Shown: piece after piece, positions 33,247-44,847 of the stretch
How positions within the stretch are numbered: position 1 is the stretch's first letter
How the letters are laid out: the number at the start of each line of letters is the position of its first letter
The notes under the pieces: generated by a model
What the model saw: the letters and a program-made list of their open reading frames with translations, nothing else
Databases searched by the model: none
What the model was told of the DNA's origin: nothing
Position numbers and translations under genes: made by a program
DNA from: Plasmopara viticola
Taxonomy: Eukaryota; Oomycota; Peronosporomycetes; Peronosporales; Peronosporaceae
DNA: 45,244 nt
NCBI GenBank assembly: GCA_001695595.3
Contig: MBPM02000259.1
Location: 1-45,244 of the forward strand
Direction of reading: 5' to 3'

Positions 33247-34901
33247 TTGTGCCGCTACATAGTAGCACGATATGTTTTTCTAGACGTGCACATGCACGTT
33301 AAAGCCATGCATTGTGAGCAATGCCTTCTCAGAAATGCTGAGACGTTGTACGGTCACATATTAGCACGATCGGTCTTTCAAGACATGCATAGGCGCGTCA
33401 GAGTTACAATTAACGTACAAACACTTTTTCAGAATGCTGACGCGTCGTTCGGCTACATATTAGCTCGAACGCTCTTTGTCGACGTGCACAAGCACAAAAA
33501 GGCATAAATTAAAGAAGAAAGAGCTTTTGGAAAGCTGAGACAAGTACGGCCAAACATAAGCATGATCTATTATTCTAGACCTGCCCAGACGTGTTGGGGT
33601 CGTAAAATTTTGAGCAATCGCACATATGAAAAGCTGAAAAGTTGTTTGCTCATATTTTACCACGATCGGTCTTTTTAGACGTGCATAGGCACGTTACAGC
33701 CTTGTATATTAAATAATGGCTTTTCAAAATTGCTGAGACGTTGTACGGTCACATATTAGCACGATCGGTCTTTCAAACATGCATAGGCGCGTCAGAGCCA
33801 CAATTACTTACAAACACTTTCAAAAGCTGACGCATCGTTCGGCTACATATTAGCTCGAACGCTCTTTGTCGACGTGCACAAACGCAAAGAAGGCATAATT
33901 CAAAGAATTGAGGGTCTTTGAAGAAGCTGAATCGCCGTACGGCCACGTATTAGCACGACCTATCATATATATTGAAACGTGCACAGACGTGGTTGATCCA
34001 AACCTTGGTGTCTAATGGCTGTTTTAGAGAACCGAGACTTTGAACGGCTCAGAATTTATACGATCGATCTTTTAAGACGTGTGCAGCAATTTTGGAGCCC
34101 TCACTTTGTAAAAAATGATTATTTTGAAGCTGAGACGTTGCACCGCTGCATCGTAAAACGTTTTGTCTTTTTAGACGTGAATAGGCACGGTAGAGCCATG
34201 TAAATTGGAAAAAGCCTTTTTGAAACGCTGACACGTCGAACGGCCACATACTAGCACGATCGGATTTTCTAGACGCGTATAGGCCCATTAAAGCCGTGTT
34301 TTCTAATTAATGGCTCTAATTGAAAGTTGAGTCGCTGTTCGGCGCCATATTTGCATGATCTGTCAGTTTGGGCATGCACCGCCAGGTTGCAGTCACAACT
34401 CATTCAGCAATCACTTCTTAAAAATGCTGACCCGTCGAATGACCACATATAAGCTCGATCGCTTTTCTTGACGTTTGCAAGCGAAAAGGAGACATAACTT
34501 GAAGAATAAAAATTTATTTAAATAACTGAGACATCGTACGGCCATGGATAAGCACGACATGTCTTTTCAAACGTGCAGTCATCGAAGAATTCAACTTTGG
34601 TGAGTAATGGCTTTTTCAAAAAGAACAAATATGATCAATTTTTTTAAGATTTGTGCATCCATTTTGGAGCCCTCACATATTAAACAATGATTTTTTCAAG
34701 CTGAGACATTGCACCGCCACTTAGTAACCCAATCTGTCTTTCAAGTGTCTATCTAATCGTGCACTGACGTGGTGAATCCGAATCGTAGTCGCTAATGGCT
34801 TTATTCAAAGGTGAAACGTTGTACGGCTCGAAATAAATATGATTACGTGTGCAGCCATTTGAAGCCCTCACTCAGTAAACAATGTTTTTTAAGCTGAGAC
34901 G
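33247..34901. repeat. S2 17-mer unit 2
   Basis: 1655 bp. It differs from unit 1 in monomer 4 (GTTGGGGTCG), monomer 5 (TTGTTTGCTCATATTTTACC) and monomer 6, which is shortened and ends CTGACGCATCGTTCGG. It then runs into a monomer 7 with CTCTTTGTCGACG, so the 6-7 join resembles the 2-3 join and is a candidate local gene conversion. Confidence 0.9.
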
Positions 34902-36563
34902 TTGTGCCGCTACATAGTAGCACGATATGTTTTTCTAGACGTGCACATGCACGTTAAAGCCATGCATTGTGAGCAATGCCTTCTCAGAAATGCTGAGACG
35001 TTGTACGGTCACATATTAGCACGATCGGTCTTTCAAGACATGCATAGGCGCGTCAGAGTTACAATTAACGTACAAACACTTTTTCAGAATGCTGACGCGT
35101 CGTTCGGCTACATATTAGCTCGAACGCTCTTTGTCGACGTGCACAAGCACAAAAAAGGCATAAATTAAAGAAGAAAGAGCTTTTGGAAAGCTGAGACAAG
35201 GTACGGCCAAACATAAGCATGATCTATTATTCTAGACCTGCCCAGACGTGTTGAGGTCGTAAAATTTTGAGCAATCGCACATTTGAAAAGCTGAAAAGTT
35301 GTTTTTCATGTTTTACCACGATCGGTCTTTTTAGACGTGCATAGGCACGTTACAGCCTTGTATATTAAATAATGGCTTTTCAAAATTGCTGAGACGTTGT
35401 ACGGTAACAAATTAGCACGATCGGTCTTTCTAAACATGCATAGGCGCGTCAGAGCCACAATTTACTTAACAATCACTATATCAAAAGGCTGACACATCGT
35501 ACGGCTACATATTAGCTCGAACGCTCTTTATCGACGTGCACAAGCGCAAAGAAGGCATAATTCAAAGAATTGAGGGTCTTTGAAGAAGCTGAATCGCCGT
35601 ACGGCCACGTATTAGCACGACCTATCATATATATTGAAACGTGCACAGACGTGGTTGATCCAAACCTTGGTGTCTAATGGCTGTTTTAGAGAACCGAGAC
35701 TTTGAACGGCTCAGAATTTATACGATCGATCTTTTAAGACGTGTGCAGCAATTTTGGAGCCCTCACTTTGTAAAAATGATTATTTTGAAGCTGAGACGTT
35801 GCACCGCTGCATCGTAAAACGTTTTGTCTTTTTAGACGTGAATAGGCACGGTAGAGCCATGTAAATTGGAAAAAGCCTTTTTGAAACGCTGACACGTCGA
35901 ACGGCCACATACTAGCACGATCGGATTTTCTAGACGCGTATAGGCCCATTAAAGCCGTGTTTTCTAATTAATGGCTCTAATTGAAAGTTGAGTCGCTGTT
36001 CGGCGCCATATTTGCATGATCTGTCAGTTTGGGCATGCACCGCCAGGTTGCAGTCACAACTCATTCAGCAATCACTTCTTAAAAATGCTGACCCGTCGAA
36101 TGACCACATATAAGCTCGATCGCTTTTCTTGACGTTTGCAAGCGAAAAGGAGACATAACTTGAAGAATAAAAATTTATTTAAATAACTGAGACATCGTAC
36201 GGCCATGGATAAGCACGACATGTCTTTTCAAACGTGCAGTCATCGAAGAATTCAACTTTGGTGAGTAATGGCTTTCTCAAAAAGAACAAATATGATCAAT
36301 TTTTTTAAGATTTGTGCATCCATTTTGGAGCCCTCACATATTAAACAATGATTTTTTCAAGCTGAGACATTGCACCGCCACTTAGTAACCCAATCTGTCT
36401 TTCAAGTGTCTATCTAATCGTGCACTGACGTGGTGAATCCGAATCGTAGTCGCTAATGGCTTTATTCAAAAGGTGAAACGTTGTACGGCTCGAAATAAAT
36501 ATGATTACGTGTGCAGCCATTTGAAGCCCTCACTCAGTAAACAATGTTTTTTAAGCTGAGACG
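34902..36563. repeat. S2 17-mer unit 3
   Basis: 1662 bp. It shares the monomer 4, 5 and 6 variants of unit 1 (GTTGAGGTCG, TTTTTCATG, GGTAACAAATT), with one T fewer in monomer 5 and one A fewer in monomer 9 (GTAAAAATG). Confidence 0.9.
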
Positions 36564-38220
36564 TTGTGCCGCTACATAGTAGCACGATATGTTTTTCTAG
36601 ACGTGCACATGCACGTTAAAGCCATGCATTGTGAGCAATGCCTTCTCAGAAATGCTGAGACGTTGTACGGTCACATATTAGCACGATCGGTCTTTCAAGA
36701 CATGCATAGGCGCGTCAGAGTTACAATTAACGTACAAACACTTTTTCAGAATGCTGACGCGTCGTTCGGCTACATATTAGCTCGAACGCTCTTTGTCGAC
36801 GTGCACAAGCACAAATAAGGCATAAATTAAAGAAGAAAGAGCTTTTGGAAAGCTGCGACGACGTACGGCCAAACATAAGCATGATCTATTATTCTAGACC
36901 TGCCCAGACGTGTTGGGGTCGTAAAATTTTGAGCAATCGCACATATGAAAAGCTGAAAAGTTGTTTTCATATTTTACCACGATCGGTCTTTTTAGACGTG
37001 CATAGGCACGTTACAGCCTTGTATATTAAATAATGGCTTTTCAAAATTGCTGAGACGTTGTACGGTAACAATTAGCACGATCGGTCTTTCTAAACATGCA
37101 TAGGCGCGTCAGAGCCACAATTTACTTAACAATCACTATATCAAAAGGCTGACACATCGTACGGCTACATATTAGCTCGAACGCTCTTTATCGACGTGCA
37201 CAAGCGCAAAGAAGGCATAATTCAAAGAATTGAGGGTCTTTGAAGAAGCTGAATCGCCGTACGGCCACGTATTAGCACGACCTATCATATATATTGAAAC
37301 GTGCACAGACGTGGTTGATCCAAACCTTGGTGTCTAATGGCTGTTTTAGAGAACCGAGACTTTGAACGGCTCAGAATTTATACGATCGATCTTTTAAGAC
37401 GTGTGCAGCAATTTTGGAGCCCTCACTTTGTAAAAATGATTATTTTGAAGCTGAGACGTTGCACCGCTGCATCGTAAAACGTTTTGTCTTTTTAGACGTG
37501 AATAGGCACGGTAGAGCCATGTAAATTGGAAAAAGCCTTTTTGAAACGCTGACACGTCGAACGGCCACATACTAGCACGATCGGATTTTCTAGACGCGTA
37601 TAGGCCCATTAAAGCCGTGTTTTCTAATTAATGGCTCTAATTGAAAGTTGAGTCGCTGTTCGGCGCCATATTTGCATGATCTGTCAGTTTGGGCATGCAC
37701 CGCCAGGTTGCAGTCACAACTCATTCAGCAATCACTTCTTAAAAATGCTGACCCGTCGAATGACCACATATAAGCTCGATCGCTTTTCTTGACGTTTGCA
37801 AGCGAAAAGGAGACATAACTTGAAGAATAAAAATTTATTTAAATAACTGAGACATCGTACGGCCATGGATAAGCACGACATGTCTTTTCAAACGTGCAGT
37901 CATCGAAGAATTCAACTTTGGTGAGTAATGGCTTTTCAAAAAGAACAAATATGATCAATTTTTTTAGATTTGTGCATCCATTTTGGAGCCCTCACATATT
38001 AAACAATGATTTTTTCAAGCTGAGACATTGCACCGCCACTTAGTAACCCAATCTGTCTTTCAAGTGTCTATCTAATCGTGCACTGACGTGGTGAATCCGA
38101 ATCGTAGTCGCTAATGGCTTTATTCAAAGGTGAAACGTTGTACGGCTCGAAATAAATATGATTACGTGTGCAGCCATTTGAAGCCCTCACTCAGTAAACA
38201 ATGTTTTTTAAGCTGAGACG
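36564..38220. repeat. S2 17-mer unit 4
   Basis: 1657 bp. Private variants are CACAAATAAGG in monomer 3 and GCTGCGACGACGTACGG at the 3-4 join. Monomer 6 has GGTAACAATTAG. Its flanks are otherwise as in the neighbouring units. Confidence 0.9.
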
Positions 38221-39874
38221 TTGTGCCGCTACATAGTAGCACGATATGTTTTTCTAGACGTGCACATGCACGTTAAAGCCATGCATTGTGAGCAATGCCT
38301 TCTCAGAAATGCTGAGACGTTGTACGGTCACATATTAGCACGATCGGTCTTTCAAGACATGCATAGGCGCGTCAGAGTTACAATTAACGTACAAACACTT
38401 TTTCAGAATGCTGACGCGTCGTTCGGCTACATATTAGCTCGAACGCTCTTTGTCGACGTGCACAAGCACAAAAAAGGCATAAATTAAAGAAGAAAGAGCT
38501 TTTGGAAAGCTGAGACAAGGTACGGCCAAACATAAGCATGATCTATTATTCTAGACCTGCCCAGACGTGTTGGGTCGTAAAATTTTGAGCAATCGCACAT
38601 ATGAAAAGCTGAAAAGTTGTTTGTCATATTTTACCACGATCGGTCTTTTTAGACGTGCATAGGCACGTTACAGCCTTGTATATTAAATAATGGCTTTTCA
38701 AAATTGCTGAGACGTTGTACGGTCACATATTAGCACGATCGGTCTTTCAAACATGCATAGGCGCGTCAGAGCCACAATTTACTTAAAAATCACTTATCAA
38801 AAGGCTGACACATCGTACGGCTACATATTAGCTCGAACGCTCTTTATCGACGTGCACAACGCAAAGAAGGCATAATTCAAAGAATTGAGGGTCTTTGAAG
38901 AAGCTGAATCGCCGTACGGCCACGTATTAGCACGACCTATCATATATATTGAAACGTGCACAGACGTGGTTGATCCAAACCTTGGTGTCTAATGGCTGTT
39001 TTAGAGAACCGAGACTTTGAACGGCTCAGAATTTATACGATCGATCTTTTAAGACGTGTGCAGCAATTTTGGAGCCCTCATTTGTAAAAATGATTATTTT
39101 GAAGCTGAGACGTTGCACCGCTGCATCGTAAAACGTTTTGTCTTTTTAGACGTGAATAGGCACGGTAGAGCCATGTAAATTGGAAAAAGCCTTTTTGAAA
39201 CGCTGACACGTCGAACGGCCACATACTAGCACGATCGGATTTTCTAGACGCGTATAGGCCCATTAAAGCCGTGTTTTCTAATTAATGGCTCTAATTGAAA
39301 GTTGAGTCGCTGTTCGGCGCCATATTTGCATGATCTGTCAGTTTGGGCATGCACCGCCAGGTTGCAGTCACAACTCATTCAGCAATCACTTCTTAAAAAT
39401 GCTGACCCGTCGAATGACCACATATAAGCTCGATCGCTTTTCTTGACGTTTGCAAGCGAAAAGGAGACATAACTTGAAGAATAAAAATTTATTTAAATAA
39501 CTGAGACATCGTACGGCCATGGATAAGCACGACATGTCTTTTCAAACGTGCAGTCATCGAAGAATTCAACTTTGGTGGTAATGGCTTTCTCAAAAAGAAC
39601 AAATATGATCAATTTTTTTAGATTTGTGCATCCATTTTGGAGCCCTCACATATTAAACAATGATTTTTTCAAGCTGAGACATTGCACCGCCACTTAGTAA
39701 CCCAATCTGTCTTTCAAGTGTCTATCTAATCGTGCACTGACGTGGTGAATCCGAATCGTAGTCGCTAATGGCTTTATTCAAAGGTGAAACGTTGTACGGC
39801 TCGAAATAAATATGATTACGTGTGCAGCCATTTGAAGCCCTCACTCAGTAAACAATGTTTTTTAAGCTGAGACG
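38221..39874. repeat. S2 17-mer unit 5
   Basis: 1654 bp. Several run contractions: GTTGGGTCG in monomer 4, TTGTTTGTCATATTTTACC in monomer 5, CAACGCAAAG in monomer 7 and CTCATTTGTAAAAATG in monomer 9. Confidence 0.9.
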
Positions 39875-41529
39875 TTGTGCCGCTACATAGTAGCACGATA
39901 TGTTTTTCTAGACGTGCACATGCACGTTAAAGCCATGCATTGTGAGCAATGCCTTCTCAGAAATGCTGAGACGTTGTACGGTCACATATTAGCACGATCG
40001 GTCTTTCAAGACATGCATAGGCGCGTCAGAGTTACAATTAACGTACAAACACTTTTTCAGAATGCTGACGCGTCGTTCGGCTACATATTAGCTCGAACGC
40101 TCTTTGTCGACGTGCACAAGCACAAAAAAGGCATAAATTAAAGAAGAAAGAGCTTTTGGAAAGCTGAGACAAGTACGGCCAAACATAAGCATGATCTATT
40201 ATTCTAGACCTGCCCAGACGTGTTGGGTCGTAAAATTTTGAGCAATCGCACATATGAAAAGCTGAAAAGTTGTTTGCTCATATTTTACCACGATCGGTCT
40301 TTTTAGACGTGCATAGGCACGTTACAGCCTTGTATATTAAATAATGGCTTTTCAAAATTGCTGAGACGTTGTACGGTCACATATTAGCACGATCGGTCTT
40401 TCAAACATGCATAGGCGCGTCAGAGCCACAATTACTTAAAAATCACTTATCAAAAGGCTGACACATCGTACGGCTACATATTAGCTCGAACGCTCTTTAT
40501 CGACGTGCACAAGCGCAAAGAAGGCATAATTCAAAGAATTGAGGGTCTTTGAAGAAGCTGAATCGCCGTACGGCCACGTATTAGCACGACCTATCATATA
40601 TATTGAAACGTGCACAGACGTGGTTGATCCAAACCTTGGTGTCTAATGGCTGTTTTAGAGAACCGAGACTTTGAACGGCTCAGACTTTATACGATCGATC
40701 TTTTAAGACGTGTGCAGCAATTTTGGAGCCCTCACTTGTAAAAATGATTATTTTGAAGCTGAGACGTTGCACCGCTGCATCGTAAAACGTTTTGTCTTTT
40801 TAGACGTGAATAGGCACGGTAGAGCCATGTAAATTGGAAAAAGCCTTTTTGAAACGCTGACACGTCGAACGGCCACATACTAGCACGATCGGATTTTCTA
40901 GACGCGTATAGGCCCATTAAAGCCGTGTTTTCTAATTAATGGCTCTAATTGAAAGTTGAGTCGCTGTTCGGCGCCATATTTGCATGATCTGTCAGTTTGG
41001 GCATGCACCGCCAGGTTGCAGTCACAACTCATTCAGCAATCACTTCTTAAAAATGCTGACCCGTCGAATGACCACATATAAGCTCGATCGCTTTTCTTGA
41101 CGTTTGCAAGCGAAAAGGAGACATAACTTGAAGAATAAAAATTTATTTAAATAACTGAGACATCGTACGGCCATGGATAAGCACGACATGTCTTTTCAAA
41201 CGTGCAGTCATCGAAGAATTCAACTTTGGTGAGTAATGGCTTTTCAAAAAGAACAAATATGATCAATTTTTTTAAGATTTGTGCATCCATTTTGGAGCCC
41301 TCACATATTAAACAATGATTTTTTCAAGCTGAGACATTGCACCGCCACTTAGTAACCCAATCTGTCTTTCAAGTGTCTATCTAATCGTGCACTGACGTGG
41401 TGAATCCGAATCGTAGTCGCTAATGGCTTTATTCAAAGGTGAAACGTTGTACGGCTCGAAATAAATATGATTACGTGTGCAGCCATTTGAAGCCCTCACT
41501 CAGTAAACAATGTTTTTTAAGCTGAGACG
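39875..41529. repeat. S2 17-mer unit 6
   Basis: 1655 bp. Contractions include ACAAGTACGG at the 3-4 join, GTTGGGTCG in monomer 4 and CACAATTACTTAAAAATC in monomer 6. Monomer 9 has CTCAGACTTTATACG where most units have CTCAGAATTTATACG. Confidence 0.9.
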
Positions 41530-43198
41530 TTGTGCCGCTACATAGTAGCACGATATGTTTTTCTAGACGTGCACATGCACGTTAAAGCCATGCATTGTGA
41601 GCAATGCCTTCTCAGAAATGCTGAGACGTTGTACGGTCACATATTAGCACGATCGGTCTTTCAAGACATGCATAGGCGCGTCAGAGTTACAATTAACGTA
41701 CAAACACTTTTTCAGAATGCTGACGCGTCGTTCGGCTACATATTAGCTCGAACGCTCTTTGTCGACGTGCACAAGCACAAAAAAGGCATAAATTAAAGAA
41801 GAAAGAGCTTTTGGAAAGCTGAGACAAGGTACGGCCAAACATAAGCATGATCTATTATTCTAGACCTGCCCAGACGTGTTGGGGTCGTAAAATTTTGAGC
41901 AATCGCACATATGAAAAGCTGAAAAGTTGTTTGTTCATATTTTACCACGATCGGTCTTTTTAGACGTGCATAGGCACGTTACAGCCTTGTATATTAAATA
42001 ATGGCTTTTCAAAATTGCTGAGACGTTGTACGGTCACATATTAGCACGATCGGTCTTTCAAACATGCATAGGCGCGTCAGAGCCACAATTTACTTAAAAA
42101 TCACTCTATCAAAAGGCTGACACATCGTACGGCTACATATTAGCTCGAACGCTCTTTATCGACGTGCACAAACGCAAAGAAGGCATAATTCAAAGAATTG
42201 AGGGTCTTTGAAGAAGCTGAATCACCGTACGGCCACGTGTTAGCACGACCTATCATATATATTTAAACGTGCACAGACGTGGTTGATCCAAACCTTGGTG
42301 TCTAATGGCTGTTTTAGAGAACCGAGACTTTGAACGGCTCAGAATTTATACGATCGATCTTTTAAGACGTGTGCAGCAATTTTGGAGCCCTCACTTAGTA
42401 AACAATGATTATTTTGAAGCTGAGACGTTGCACCGCTGCATCGTAAAACGTTTTGTCTTTTTAGACGTGAATAGGCACGGTAGAGCCATGTAAATTGGAA
42501 AAAGCCTTTTTGAAACGCTGACACGTCGAACGGCCACATACTAGCACGATCGGATTTTCTAGACGCGTATAGGCCCATTAAAGCCGTGTTTTCTAATTAA
42601 TGGCTCTATTTAAAAGTTGAGTCGCTGTTCGGCGCCATATTTGCATGATCTGTCAGTTTGGGCATGCACCACCAGGTTGCAGTCACAACTCATTCAGCAA
42701 TCACTTCTTAAAAATGCTGACCCGTCGAACGACCACATATAAGCTCGATCGCTTTTCTTGACGTTTGCAAGCGAAAAGGAGACATAACTTGAAGAATAAA
42801 GAATCATTTGAATAACTGAGACATCGTACGGCCATGTATAAGAACGACATGTCTTTCCAAACGTGCAGTCATAGAAGAATTCAACTTTGGTGGGTAATGG
42901 CTTTTTCAAAAAGAACAAATATGATCATTTTTTTTTAAATTTGTGCATCCATTTTGGAGCCTCACTTATTAAACAATAATTTTTTCAAGCTGAGACATTG
43001 CACCGCCACTTAGTAACCGAATCTGTCTTTCAAGTGTCTATCTAATTCTAATCGTGCACTGACGTGGTGAATCCGAATCGTAGTCGCTAATGGCTTTATT
43101 CAAAAGGTGAAACGTTGTACGGCTCGAAATAAATATGATTACGTGTGCAGCCATTTGAAGCCCTCACTCAGTAAACAATGTTTTTTTAAGCTGAGACG
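41530..43198. repeat. S2 17-mer unit 7
   Basis: 1669 bp, the longest unit. Monomer 16 has a small tandem gain (TCTAATTCTAATCG, about 43039). Monomer 8 has TATATTTAAACG, as in the 11- and 7-mer units, where units 1 to 6 have TATATTGAAACG. Confidence 0.9.
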
Positions 43199-44847
43199 TT
43201 GTGCCGCTACATAGTAGCACGATATGTTTTTCTAGACGTGCACATGCACGTTAAAGCCATGCATTGTGAGCAATGCCTTCTCAGAAATGCTGAGACGTTG
43301 TACGGTCACATATTAGCACGATCGGTCTTTCTAGACATGCATAGGCGCGTCAGAGTTACAATTAACGTACAAACACTTTTTCAGAATGCTGACGCGTCGT
43401 TCGGCTACATATTAGCTCGAACGCTCTTTGTCGACGTGCACAAGCACAAAAAAGGCATAAATTAAAGAAGAAAGAGCTTTTGGAAAGCTGAGACAAGGTA
43501 CGGCCAAACATAAGCATGATCTATTATTCTAGACCTGCCCAGACGTGTTGAGGTCGTAAAATTTTGAGCAATCGCACATATGAAAAGCTGAAAAGTTGTT
43601 TGTTCATATTTTACCACGATCGGTCTTTTTAGACGTGCATAGGCACGTTACAGCCTTGTATATTAAATAATGGCTTTTCAAAATTGCTGAGACGTTGTAC
43701 GGTCACATATTAGCACGATCGGTCTTTCTAAACATGCATAGGCGCGTCAGAGCCACAATTTACTTAAAAATCACTCTATCAAAAGGCTGACACATCGTAC
43801 GGCTACAATTAGCTCGAACGCTCTTTAACGACGTGCACAAACGCAAAAAAGGCATAATTCAAAGAATTGAGGGTCTTTGAAGAAGCTGAATAACCGTACG
43901 GCCACGTGTTAGCACGACCTATCATATATATTTAAACGTGCACAGACGTGGTTGATCCAAACCTTGGTGTCTAATGGCTGTTTTAGAGAGCCGAGACTTT
44001 GAACGGCTCAGAATTCATACGATCGATCTTTTAAGACGTGTGCAGCAATTTTGGAGCCCTCACTAGTAAACAATGATTATTTTGAAGCTGAGACGTTGCA
44101 CCGCTGCGTTTTGTCTTTCTAGACGTGAATAGGCACGGTAGAGCCATGTATATTGGAAAAAGCCGTTTTGAAACGCTGACACGTCCAACGGCCACATACT
44201 AGCACGATCGGTTTCTCTAGACGCGTATAGGCCCATTAAAGCCGTGTTTTCTAATTAATGGCTCTAATTGAAAGTTGAGTCGCTGTTCGGCGCCATATTT
44301 GCATGATCTGTCAGTTTGGGCATGCACCGCCAGGTTGCAGTCACAACTCATTCAGCAATCACTTCTTAAAAATGCTGACCCGTCGAACGACCACATATAA
44401 GCTCGATTGCTCTTCTTGACGTTTGCAAGCAAAAAAGAGACATAACTTGAAGAATAAAGAATTATTTAATTAACTGAGACATCGTACGGCCATGTATAAG
44501 CACGACATGTTTTTTCAAACGTGCAGTCATAGAAGAATTCAACCTTGGTGGGTAATGGGTTTTCAAAAAGAACAAATATGATCAATTTTTTTAGATGTGT
44601 GCATCCATTTTGGAGCCCTCACTTATTAAACAATGATTTTTTCAAGCTGAGACATTGCACCGCCACTTAGTAACCCAATTGTCTTTCAAGTGTCTATCTA
44701 ATCGTGCACTGACGTGGTGAATCCGAATCGTAGTCGCTAATGGCTTTATTCAGAAGGTGAAACGTTGTACGGCTCGGAATAAATATGATTACGTGTGCAG
44801 CCATTTGAAGCCCTCACTCAGTAAACAATGTTTTTCAAGCTGAGACG
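43199..44847. repeat. S2 17-mer unit 8
   Basis: 1649 bp. Monomer 10 lacks about 11 bp (CCGCTGCGTTTTGTC, about 44101, against CCGCTGCATCG...GTTTTGTC). Several 11-mer-like variants are present, such as GAATTCATACG in monomer 9 and GGTTTCTCTAGACG in monomer 11, so this unit is less like units 1 to 6. Confidence 0.88.
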
